Below are positions 53,905-64,000 of a stretch of 64,000 bases of DNA, piece by piece (within the stretch, counting starts at the first letter, position 1; every line of letters begins with the position of its first letter). The stretch spans positions 23,547,067 through 23,611,066 of the forward strand of contig OX359245.1 of NCBI GenBank assembly GCA_947179485.1, read 5' to 3'. The DNA comes from Allacma fusca (Eukaryota > Arthropoda > Collembola > Symphypleona > Sminthuridae). The position numbers and the translations under genes are program-made. The notes beneath the pieces are model-generated. The model was given only the letters and a program-made list of their open reading frames with translations, was not told the DNA's origin and did no database searches.

Positions 53905-54930
53905 CAGTCAAGTAAATCCCAAACTTGACCCTGAACTTGACTTGAACCTGACAGTCAAGTAGGTTTTTCAGGCGGTCTTGACGGTTAATGGTCAGAAAAT
54001 TACTTTAAAATTCAGGGTCAAGTATTCAAGTACTTTTTGCTGAACTTGAACCTGGTCAAGTATTGGAACAACTCTTGACTTGACCATGACCCGAACGTGA
54101 ACTTGATTTGAAGTGTCAAATCTTTTTCAAAATACATAGAAATAAAAAAAATATTATTCACACTTACAATACAGTAAGTTATAAGTACTAATTTTATTGT
54201 GATTTTTATTTGCGGAACACTAAATAATTAATATGATGAAATGCTCGTGACGTTAATTACTGCGTACAATTAATCAACAAAAGCAGCAAATAACAATAAT
54301 ATTCACAATTCACAAGCTTCGTAAAACAATTAGGTTTACTATTTCAGTTCGAAGCTTTTTGGTCTTCGTATTTTAGTTTTAGCCAACCTTAAGAAACTGC
54401 GAATAGTCTGCGAAGCTAGAAAGTCTTTTAGGGGCAAGTAAATCAATTCCCATTAGATTTTACTTCTAATGATTACCTAAAATTCAAGCTTGGATCGCTT
54501 CACAGAAAATCGCCAAAGTTGAGCGTCCGCTCTTTTAATGAATAATCTGGCTTATGCATAGTGCAGCTATCAGAATGTGCAAATGTTAAATGCTTAAGAA
54601 GAAATAGTGGAGATATTGAATTGTAACATAAAAATATGAGTTTAGACTAGACGATCATGCACGGATATGGAATCCCGGAGTAGCGACGACGACATTTTGA
54701 AAGAAAACTTCTATTGATATACATGACACCACAACTTTGATATGCGTAACATTTCGTTACTTGAATAAGTGTTTGAAATACTAATGGTTCATGGTCAAGG
54801 ATTTAAAACTTTTTACTTGACCATGAACATGTCTTGAATCTCAAGTAAAACCTTTTGTCTTGCTCATGATAGCTACTTGACTCCAAATCTCAGGATCAAG
54901 TATACAAATAACTTGACCATGCCTTGACTG
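53905..54930. repeat. CAAGT stutter region, probable hAT relative
   Basis: The ends CAGTCAAG (53905) and inverted CAGTCAAG (54923-54930) enclose subterminal CAAGT, CTTGACCTGAACTTGA and similar stutters at 53905-54125 and 54780-54930, with a unique AT-rich centre. The immediate 8-bp flanks (CTACCGAT and TTATCTTT) do not match, so the boundaries or the element status are unproven. Confidence 0.5.
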
Positions 54931-55218
54931 TTATCTTTTTTAAAATATGCAATTGTTCATTATAATTAACGGTTATCTTTTTAAAAATATGCAATTGTTC
55001 ATTATAATTAACGGTTATCTTTTTAAAAATATGAAATTGTTCATTATAATTAACGGTTATCTTTTTAAAAATATGCAATTGTTCATTATAATTAACGGTT
55101 ATATTTTTAAAAATATGCAATTGTTCATTATAATTAACGGTTATATTTTTAAAAATATGCAATTGTTCATTATAATTAACGGTTATATTTTTAAAAATAT
55201 GCAATTGTTCATTATAAT
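54931..55218. repeat. tandem repeat, 42-bp unit, seven copies
   Basis: Units start at 54931, 54973, 55015, 55057, 55099, 55141 and 55183 and contain TTTTTAAAAATATGCAATTG and TTCATTATAATTAACGGTTA. They are nearly identical. Because 42 is a multiple of three, both strands show artificial open frames of repeated 14-residue peptides, which are not genes. Confidence 0.95.
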
Positions 55219-55735
55219 GTTCGTTTACAATATTTCTTTGTTTCTGTTTTAGACAGAGTCATGTTCAAGCGTCCGAAGGTGGAACACGTATTGTTTTTCA
55301 CTGCCTTATCAAATACTTATTCTTCACCTTTGCTTATCTTCCCGGCAGGAAAATACTTATCACCACTGAACCATGTGTTATCACCCTCAAAGTTCAAATG
55401 TTTCCTTCTCGCGTATGTATATATATAGTACAAACCAAAAGTTAGTAAAGTAGAATTATTTCATTGGGAGTAATTTGCATGCAATTTATTTCCAATTTTT
55501 TGATTTTATTGCTAACACGGAAGAAAATCTACCACATTCGGGAGTACAGTTACCCAACTGTCCACCAAATCTTGCCCGGGAATACAAGGCCGTTAGGTTG
55601 GCAAAATATTTATTTTTTGGCACAAAGGGCAAATGTTTGAGGTATTTCCATGGCGTTAAACTTGCGAGTCGTTCTTTGAAAAATTAAATTACAAAACAAT
55701 TGCATAAAAGTACGCCTACAGTAACGAGATAAAAT

Positions 55736-56012
55736 GAGTAGTAAAAAGGGAGATAAAACCAGCACTACAAAAAACCGGTTTCCCTAGAATGTGATGCCTC
55801 CGATGGAGAATGCGAAGGTGACATGTTGGCATTGCTTCGCGTCCTCCAACGAGATGTTAAGGCATCTAATTAAGGTCGCAGTCAACGCTCAAATCAAAAC
55901 GGTTGAGGCCTTGGACATAAAGTATGAATCCGTTGAGACCCGACTTGATACCGAAATAGTACATTTCAAAAATGAACTATGCCAGCAAAAGTACATATTA
56001 TACCGGAGTTAA
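55736..56012 (+). pseudogene. possible LINE ORF1 fragment
   Basis: An ATG frame MSSKKGDKTSTTKNRFP stops early. In the next frame ECDASDGECEGDMLALLRVL continues into a predicted helical stretch, VKTVEALDIKYESVETRLDT-like, shared between frames. Such short basic starts and heptad-like helices occur in ORF1 proteins of LINEs, but I see no diagnostic motif. Confidence 0.3.
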
Positions 56013-56599
56013 TGCATCATCGCCTGTATGGAACTCAGCAAGTCTTCATCACGTGACGTAATTAACACGGCTATCAGTGACGTATTTTTGATTGTCGGGA
56101 TTAAATCCGCCGTATATAACGATGCTCTCATCGTTCGTTGGGGTACAATCGGATGTAACTTTAAGGAGCTTTTCATTGTAGGGATACTGCTTAGAAACTC
56201 ATTGAAGCTACATTGCAAAGGCTATATATACTTTTGGGTTGTAGGATTTTCAAGCAAAAAGTCTCACAATCGGTCACATTTTCACAAATTGGTTTATCTC
56301 ACAAATACCATATAAATCAACTCTCCTCATCTCAGAATTATATTGTTTGTTCCCAATTGTTACCCATATGTTGGCATACATTTATATAAATCTTTTAATC
56401 ATGAATATTAACTCCTTAGAACTTACCACATCATTTACTAGTCCGAAAGTCGTATTTTTTGTGGTTTGTTGGTTTACGTAATTTCTTGTTGGGTGAAAAT
56501 TCTCTGTACATCTGAGAACAACTTTGGTTCTGATAATTTACAAGAATCTAAAGTTCCGCTTTTACACTCTCAATGATTCGCCCGTTTCGCTGTGCGGTC

Positions 56600-57330
56600 C
56601 ATATTGCATTAATGGAAAAAAATCTTACCGATTTGGCGTTGGTGCAGTTGGTATATGAGTACATCTATATATATGAGTATAAATAACAACTTCAGAAGTT
56701 GTGGACTCATGCCGTCAACATTTGTGAAATATTTTACATATTTTTCCACTACATTCAATGACTGCTGTTCTGAATTCGTGAATGAAATTCCAAATTTATA
56801 CAGCATAACATATTTATGAAACAATGTATCCATATCTATTTCGATGCTTACAGTTTTAGCTGATGCTTCCAACTCGCTAAATTTGAACTCATTTTGCAAA
56901 CTCAGATAATGTTTATGAAAGCTTCAGAAGAATCGCACCACGTTTTTCTATAATCAACAAAAGTGGTGTAAACACATTTCTTTTAATTGAAGCAGAAATC
57001 TCGACGTACATATTCAGCAGCAAATTATTCATTTTAGCCTTGTAAAAATCTTGCAGAACTCGTTTTTCAAATTTTTGGACGATCTCCTCCGTTAGGGAAA
57101 ACCCCCTAATTACCGCAAGATTATTGGCTTAGATTTTTAGCACATTAGCCTTGTTAACAGCATTGTGCAAGACGTGTGATAAGCAATTGGACTATAAAAA
57201 CCTCTGTGAACACCAAAGTTGACACTGCAGTTGTCTGCAGAATATGACTATGCTTTTTGTAAATTCAGCCGAGGTTTTTCATAATCTGCTCGGCTTCATT
57301 TTAACCATACTCATTCCAATCTTCATAAAA
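56600..57330 (-). pseudogene. hAT transposase fragment, decayed
   Basis: The minus strand contains ADNCSVNFGVHRG, then SNCLSHVLHNAVNKANVLKI (the CxxHxLHNA box of hAT transposases), VDYRKTWCDSSEAFINII and a C-terminal stretch around 56609-56899. The DNCxxNFG and CPAH-LHNA pairing is known from SCAND3/ZBED-like and related hAT proteins. Stops and frameshifts are frequent. No terminal repeats were found beside it. Confidence 0.6.
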
Positions 57331-57429
57331 AGTCAAGTAAAAATAAATTTAAACAAGTTTTAAGGACAGAAAATTGTAAAATGAATGGAAAGGACTTCAT
57401 TCCATTAATATTACTTGCACCTGACCCGA

Positions 57430-58145
57430 TTGAAAAGTAGCGTTCCTATGAAATTATATCCTGAGTAAATGTTTCAAGTAAGAAAGGTGCTGTCTTAGTG
57501 GCCTAGCGTTTCATCTTCGAATCTGCAAAAAGTTGTCGCACTGATCCAGAATTACAATCAAAACTTCTAAAAGATTGCCACCTTTCTGCTAGATTTAATA
57601 AAATTATACTCCCCACAGTAAATTGTAAAAACAGTTATTCTTTGGCAATTTAATATTTTGTGTAATACGAGCACTGTTAATTATTTTATTTATAAAATCA
57701 CTGAGGTATAATTAAAACTGGTGCTTACTAAGATTCCAAACTGCTACTAATTTTATGTGCGCATGGTTACTACTGAAGTTTCGATTATTTCAGTACTTTA
57801 ATATGAAAACGTTCGGCATATGTAATTTGCATGGATACATTATATATGAATGCCCATATAGGATTACCCGGAATAGGACCAAGAGATGGCCTAAGTAGTT
57901 ACAATCTGATTTTGTACTATGTGCGGGACGACTAATGGTACTTATATTTATGCACATACACTAACAAAGCAGAGAACAATCCGCCACAACTTTTTTTCAA
58001 TTGTTTACACGGTAACACTTCAATATTGGACTTCATCAATTCAACTTAAAAGCAATATTCGCACAAGTGTGGATACGCACTTATAAAATACACATAATGC
58101 ATATTATTTGAGCATCCATGTATGTACATGATAACACGTGTAAAT
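57430..58145. other. no gene recognised
   Basis: Unique AT-rich DNA. I see nothing to annotate. Confidence 0.4.
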
Positions 58146-58149
58146 TACC

Positions 58150-58420
58150 CTTACATAATGTCTGTATCGACTTCAGCTATTCTTGTCTGAACAGGAATAA
58201 TCCTGTCTCAACCTGCTCTTGCCAACCCTTACATTTACAGGGTCTGAGATTGACACTCATTCCTACAACAGTAACTCTTTCTCTGGCTCCCGCACTATTC
58301 ACATCTCTTTCCTATATCTTCTCTCCCTGTTTCTACCAATTCGGCTTTCTGGAATAAATACTCGTTCCTATTCAATTACGTGGTTAATATCCACGTTCAT
58401 ATTATTCACGAAGTGATATT
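58150..58420 (+). mobile_element. solo LTR or LTR fragment (partner of 10.2-10.5 kb)
   Basis: This stretch matches the reverse complement of 10190-10500, including CAACCTGC, TTCGGCTTTC, GGAATAAA, CCTATTCAATTA and GTTAATATCCACG. The pyrimidine-rich middle and the AATAAA agree with an LTR. It lies in the opposite orientation to its partner, 48 kb away, so they are separate insertions. Confidence 0.55.
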
Positions 58421-58429
58421 AATACATTA

Positions 58430-59793
58430 CATGCATCCGAAAAATCTGGACTTTTCGCCTACTCATCAGGTCATCAGGTGTGCACATCTCAAATCAGGAC
58501 TGGTGGACGCCCTAGGACTCAATAGTATACGAAGAACGCTAGAGCATTGTAATTTAATTCTAACTTACATTTGAAAAACAACCGTCTAGAATAGACAGGT
58601 ATTCAAATGCTATCATCAGCTCTATTCTATAATACTTGTTTAATTTACGTTTACAGTAGAGCATGCGTTTTTATGTAAAAACAAGCACACGGCAGAGATG
58701 CAGGACTAAAACCCCACTGTGCTATTTTGCTATGACGATGCTCCAAGTGTCACCGTCAAAAGTAATTACTTACATTTGCTTCACATTGAATTAAATTTTA
58801 CATGCAATACAAATTAATTACCTTATTCAACTCATTTATTTAAAGTTTTTATTTACAACATTTTATTATAAGTATACATTGGATGCATTGGGTTTAGTGT
58901 CAAAGACAAACGGTTTTCTATAATACGTAAAATTTAAATTGTTATGCGCACAATCCTTGGACAGAAATTTATTTAATTTCTATGTTAAAGTCCATGTCTG
59001 TGAATATCTTTAGTATGTTCTATGTGAGCCCCATCTTTCCATGTTGCATACACGTCAGATCACTTTTCAGGGGTGATCTTCAACGACTCAATTAACATAA
59101 AGGATTTATTAACTATTACAATTCAAATTATTTTTACACATGACTGCTGCTTGCTGCAGCTGACATAAGAAATTCTGCACTTTCTTACTTTATCTAAACA
59201 ATGTTTAGAATTTCTTTCAAGCCTTTCCCGAGTCCACGCTTCGGGCTCACGTTCTTCCCCATTCACTTTTCAGACTGATTTGAAGAACGTTGTCGTTGCT
59301 TTTGGTGTCGCTTACCACATTTTTTCGAGTTGCTACTTTCACCCTGTTTTATAGTCAGATAATAATCAGGGTCATCCGACAAAAAACCAAAGCTTGAACA
59401 CGAGACGATTTTTTACTTAACATATGCGTTTCAATGTCACAAATTGCTTTACGCATTTTGGCTAGCACGAAAATTCTATAATATGTGTATTGTCGAGTCC
59501 CCCAGTCGCAACTGATACATAATCATCGGCGGATCAATAGCATTGGCAATGCGAACTGTTGTTCCAGCCAACAAACTGATGAAACATTCATGATCATTTC
59601 GTAGTTTAATGAATGTTTTGCACAGTACTTGCAGTTTGTCCAGGAGGAAACGATGACTCGCTATATCCAAGAACAACCTCCAATCATTTTAGAATACACA
59701 ACATTTTGTTTGCTTCGTTTAGGAATGTGCCACAAATAACGTCATTCAAAAAATCTGGCATATTACAACTGACTGACTGTTTGATCATTGGTC
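58430..59793. other. no gene recognised
   Basis: AT-rich DNA with short frames lacking domains. I see nothing structured. Confidence 0.4.
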
Positions 59794-59801
59794 GTCACAA
59801 C

Positions 59802-60806
59802 CAGGCGCGTAGCCAGTAATTGGCCCAGGGGGGCAACATTAATTAGAACGTACATATGTAAACTGGCACATTCTATGCGAAATCCAATTCAGGAATGTAA
59901 AACTCATCAAATTCTGCAGACTGAATTTCAGATTTTAAAATTCTCCACGTTTTACGATTCCATGAAATTTGAACAATTTTGGACCAGATTTTTAATTGGG
60001 CTTGATCCGATTTCGGAGAATTTCGAGACCTGGGTTCGCTTCTATCGTTTCAGCTGGTGCTTAACCTACTGTTCCTGTGACACACGTCTTTACTTCGAAA
60101 AAAACTGCGGATATCAGGCGTGCTTGACCTTTTCATAATGAAGAATTAAATACAATTCACTAATTTAATAATTCTATCCAGCTTAAAAATTACCTCGAAG
60201 TGATGCGTGTAAGATACAGAAGCTAAAAGCTTTTAATATGAAAATATTTAAAGCCGCTGTTACGATACTTTTTTGCCGTTGAAGGTTGAAGTCAAATCGA
60301 CGAGGCAAAGGTCAAAATGAAATCGGGATTTCGCAATGCATTCAAATCAACCGCTAAGCAAGGATGGACACAATAAAAATATACTCTAGAATCACCCAAA
60401 ACGTCTCTTTACTGAATGTTTTATTACCCACGTCTTCTTCCCATCAAAAGTTGACCCATCCATACTCGCGAAAATCGTATCGAAATGCTTTTCCATTTTG
60501 ATAGAAATTTATTGATCTAGAAATCCTTGGCTCTCGCAATGGACAACATTTCGATACGATTTTCGCGCGTATGGATGGGTCAATTAATGACGGGAGGAGC
60601 CGTGGGTAATAAATCATTCACACGAAACATACAAACTTCATGGGTGATTCTAGAGTTATGCTGTTTATACACAGATATTTACATGGAATACTAAAAATTG
60701 TACTGTCAAATCACTAAAAAGGTTTGCATGTCTCGGTACTTTTTGAGTGATTTGAGAGTATTTTATTTCGAATGGGGGGCTATTTCCCCCTTTGGCTACG
60801 CGCCTG
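59802..60806. mobile_element. non-autonomous hAT element, CAGGCGCGTAGCCA termini
   Basis: The left end CAGGCGCGTAGCCAGTAAT and inverted right end CAGGCGCGTAGCCAAAGGG define 1005 bp flanked by an exact GTCACAAC duplication at 59794-59801 and 60807-60814. A G-run follows each terminus. Similar CAGGxGCGTAGCCA termini are, as I recall, widespread among animal hAT MITEs. The interior is non-coding and is interrupted by the MITE at 60383-60656. Confidence 0.95.
60383..60656. mobile_element. 274-bp foldback MITE, nested
   Basis: ACTCTAGAATCACCCA at the left is perfectly inverted at the right. Similarity continues for about 100 bp in each arm, including TTTATTACCCACG, GACCCATCCATAC and CGCGAAAATCGTATCGAAATG. 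The flanks are TAT on both sides, consistent with a TA-type duplication. It lies inside the 59802-60806 hAT element. Confidence 0.85.
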
Positions 60807-60814
60807 GTCACAAC

Positions 60815-61690
60815 GAATTGTCCTTGTTGTTGGAATCCCGCGTTTAACATGCTTAAAATGATCTTTGAAATGCGACAGGTTCGTCCATGCTTTAATTTGG
60901 CTGTGCTCTTGACGAAGTTATAGTTTTTCAGCTTTACTTTATTCCATCTTACACCAGCTTCCTGTTGAACAACAAATGTTAGTTAAAATCAAAAATGAAA
61001 TTTATTTTTAGCCAATGGATTACTTGCTTAGAAACCAAACATCTTTTCAAGTGGCTGAAGAAGTGTGGAATCTAATATTAAAGATGATGTTATTTTTGAA
61101 GATAAGGTGCTGTAAGCTAGTTCTAAGTACCACAGCAGAAACTATTCCACTTATTACTATTAATATTATTGGTCAAGAATCAATTTACAAATATTCGTTT
61201 TCATCCCCGACACTGGATTACCATGACAATATTACAAACGATCAAAGCACAAGCCAGGTCATCAACAATAAATTCAACATTACATCATTACATCTTAGTG
61301 CTTATTCCATAGTACATTCCTTCGTAAAGTTTAAAGGGGATTTCATATCTTAATGTGAAGTTCAGAGTATAATGTCACTAGGCAAATGCATTTAATCTAT
61401 TACAGCTGTGGAGAAATTGTCTACAATGTGTTTCGTAACCCATGCATTTTATAGACATAAACATCGATACTCAAAATGTTATCATGTTATTGACGTTTTT
61501 ATTACATAAATATCCAGTACAATAAAAGTCCAAAAAAGAAAGCGCGTTCAGCATAAAATCCCTTAAAGATGAGCGTCGCGACGAGCAAAACAAGCCAGCA
61601 ATTGAAAAAGCTCTTTCGATATGTACACTGCTTGCCCGTATTGAGAGTTAATAATTGGTAAACTAATTTCGAATGATGTTCCTTCCTGGC
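60815..61690. other. no gene recognised
   Basis: AT-rich DNA with a 112-codon frame at 61015-61353 that shows no recognisable domain. Confidence 0.4.
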
Positions 61691-61699
61691 ATCTCCAGA

Positions 61700-62791
61700 T
61701 AGTGGTCGGAACGATTCAGTTCGGTCCAGGATTTTTCGATTCGATTCAGTTAGGACACTGGACTGAACCGAAAATTGTTTTCCGGATCGGCTCATTAAAA
61801 AACGGTTCAGTTCGATTCGGTTACACCGAAGGGACTAAATCGAATCGAAAACCGTTTGCCTTTCGTGGATATTTAAATCTTAAGTTTTCGTCATTTCAAT
61901 TTTCCATTAGTGAGTTGTTACCTGCGAACTGCATTTTCAGCGTATGTCAGTGTAAATTATTATTTGTTTTATCAGCACAGTGCCATTTTGGATTGTCGTG
62001 ACTCAGAAATCAAAAAATACTAAACCATTTTTAAGTTTTCAAAAATGGACATCTCTAACTTTCAATGGGTACATAAAAATCTACGTACGCTTGAAAAAAT
62101 ATATGTCCACGTCTTTGTAGGAGTGTGACAGGTAGGACTTTGATTTATCTGTAAAATAATTTTGGCTTAAAAAATCAATACTTTTATTAGAAAGGAAAAC
62201 AATTGATTATAGCAACAATTCACCGATTTCGATGACAACGTGACGACGTTTAACATAACCCATAAAGTTTCCGGAACTTAGAACGTCCGACAAATCTTAT
62301 TTCAAATTCCTAATTTTAAATCCAAGTTTGTTTCTGATCCGATTTTCACCGAAGTCGATCAATAGCAGGTAAAATCTATTTAAGCCAAATTTAAAGCATA
62401 TAGGCGATAGCTTATGCAAACTCCGAATGGTTTATTTACCATAAATAATAAATTTTAAGCAATGGTCTCCCTTTAATTAGTATGACAGCAATCCCAAACT
62501 TATACAAATTGAATAATTACCTCTAAAATTAATTAACGTAGATGGATGTTGTATAAATAAATGTTTGTAGTACACTCACTTCCTGTTTAAGTGTTGTGAA
62601 ATGTGGGGACACACAAATATTTGCTCAAAAAAACCTTTTGGACTGCAGTCCACGAAAAACGATTCAATTTGGTCCAACATTGTGGATTGAATCGTTCGGT
62701 TCAATCCACCAATTGAGGATTGAATCGAAAAAATCGTGAATCGGACTGAATCGAAAATTTTTGGTTCCGGACTGAAACCGTCCGATCACTA
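61700..62791. mobile_element. non-autonomous hAT element with GGTTCAGTTCGATT stutter
   Basis: The left end TAGTGGTCGGAACGATTCAG and inverted right end TAGTGATCGGACGGTTTCAG define 1092 bp flanked by an exact TCTCCAGA duplication at 61692-61699 and 62792-62799. Subterminal parts (61715-61860 and 62655-62785) are stuttered GGTTCAGTTCGATTC and GATTGAATCG. The centre is unique and non-coding. The termini match the right end of the array at 9661-9835. Confidence 0.95.
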
Positions 62792-62799
62792 TCTCCAGA

Positions 62800-64000
62800 T
62801 TCGTAGAAACTTCAATTCCTTGGATATAATTGATAGCAAAGACGGAGTTTGGTTGACTGTGTAATACACGTGGCACGAGCACAATTTTGCGGCGTAGGTG
62901 GAGAAGAAGCATACACATAAACAAGCGAATTGTATGAAACCAAGTGATTTGAGCTTAGCGAGTTACCCGTGAAACTGTCCCACAATGCCATCGCAAATAA
63001 TGCGAAAGACCGATATTCTCGTTTGGAAAACCACCATCATCGACATTATTATGGATTAACAATTGGCGATAAAATTGTCTCGATATATCGTACCAGTCAG
63101 CACAAGATAGAGCAAAATACCTCAGTTCGCTGCTACCTAGAGCCAAATCGGAATATTGAAAGGGAAATCGAAACTCAAATATGGTTCTAGTATTGGTTGA
63201 CAGCTGCATGCCTCCCTGCCGAACTTTGGACAGAAGCAGTAGGCACTACTTCGTGTACTTATAATCATCTGCTGACATACACCAATGTGTCAAGAGTAAA
63301 GAAGAATGGGTCGACCGTAAACTGGGTAAGTCATCTTATGGACTATGTATGAGAAATATACACAGACGACCTGCTGATTTGGATTCAGGGAATGAGGGGG
63401 AAAATTCCGATCACCTCGGTTGCATTAAGGGATTGAGAGAAAAATTACGATCTTTAGAATTGAGCTAATTAATTGCAGGAAAAATTTCTGATAATTTTCC
63501 TTGTATTAAGGGATTGACGAGGAAATTACAAACACTTTGATTCGGTTGAAAGTTTGGTGAATAAAAAATCGCACATCGGATTTCCAATAAAGATATTAAG
63601 GATTGATGAAGAAAATAAAAAACAATTGATTAGCACATTGACCAATTTAAATTCCAATCTACATATTTATGATCAGACATGTGTAACCTCGTGTAGGATT
63701 CTCATAGGCGACGTCCCGTGATGAACCTGTGACGTTACACAAGTGTCCCCTCAGGTTATTTCTGTTTTCTGTGAAATACTGTGTTTAAGGCAAAACCAAC
63801 GACGTTTCCATATAATACCAGGAGCTTAAATTAATTTTTAGGACCCATTCGGGTAACATGATACCAGACCTAGGTTAGCATGTTTAAATGACAATTAATG
63901 CCGCTTGTGTTGGCCAATTAGGACCAAACAAAATGCAAACCCACTTATGGCTTATATTCTGTTGCTTAACTGTTAATGCAAATATTCGGCGGGATCTGAA
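62800..64000. other. no gene recognised
   Basis: Unique DNA. A CGGGTAACATGATACC phrase near 63848 resembles those at 17.4-18.6 kb. Otherwise nothing is recognisable up to the window edge. Confidence 0.4.

Noticed and set aside
53897-54938. 8-bp target duplication for the CAGTCAAG-ended region
   Set aside because: The flanks CTACCGAT and TTATCTTT do not match, so the element is listed only as a repeat region.
54896-55252. Open frames of repeated 14-residue peptides
   Set aside because: They are produced by the 42-bp tandem repeat, whose unit is a multiple of three.

Overview
This is metazoan nuclear DNA, most likely from an arthropod. The window is AT-rich, has an intron-containing host gene, and carries BEL/Pao, CR1-like, Tx1-like and Helitron elements plus many hAT elements. 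The species cannot be named from the sequence. Almost the whole window is transposon-derived. One host gene is convincing: a two-exon FHA-domain protein at 19.6-20.7 kb whose FHA domain resembles that of Ki-67. A possible small secreted protein (2.84-3.31 kb), a degenerate PHD-finger exon (about 4 kb) and a frameshifted unidentified coding remnant (4.4-4.7 kb) are weaker.

Layout. 1-11.6 kb: AT-rich DNA, a seven-copy 35-bp tandem repeat, a ~165-bp satellite split by a hAT element, another hAT element, a foldback MITE and an LTR remnant. 11.6-15.5 kb: a composite hAT insertion holding a second TIR element, a deleted CR1 copy and a later hAT element. 17.4-18.4 kb: a long palindrome, then a tRNA-derived SINE with a 16-bp target duplication. 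19.6-20.7 kb: the FHA gene. 21.5-25 kb: a nearly complete CR1-like LINE on the minus strand with PHD finger, endonuclease and RT. 25-27.5 kb: a decayed EnSpm/CACTA-like transposase next to a DUF4806-like partner. 27.5-33.7 kb: a young Tx1/L1-type LINE, intact except for one hAT insertion in ORF2. 34.3-37.7 kb: an internally deleted gypsy-like element. 38.7-41.3 kb: a decayed BEL/Pao element. 41.3-44 kb: a hAT transposase scrap and a Helitron fragment. 44-48.1 kb: a CR1 copy split by a hAT element that is itself split by another LINE. 48.3-50.5 kb: LINE scraps. 50.9-55.2 kb: long degenerate repeat arrays. 55.7-57.4 kb: LINE and hAT transposase scraps. 58-64 kb: a second LTR remnant and two more hAT elements.

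The main pattern is a set of nine structurally defined hAT-type elements. They have termini of the form CAGNG or TAGTG (one is CATAC) and 8-bp target duplications, eight perfect and one 7/8. Most lack coding capacity. In most of them the subterminal DNA consists of one short motif stuttered many times, and the motif differs from element to element: CAAGTC, CAAGTT, GAACCTG, GGAATC, GAACTGAACT, GGTTCAGTTCGATT or ATCCCTGCTGAAA. Other arrays of the same style (CATGGAATACC, AAACGG, GAATAGACTAG, AACGATTA) lack proven termini. Their nesting gives a readable insertion chronology.
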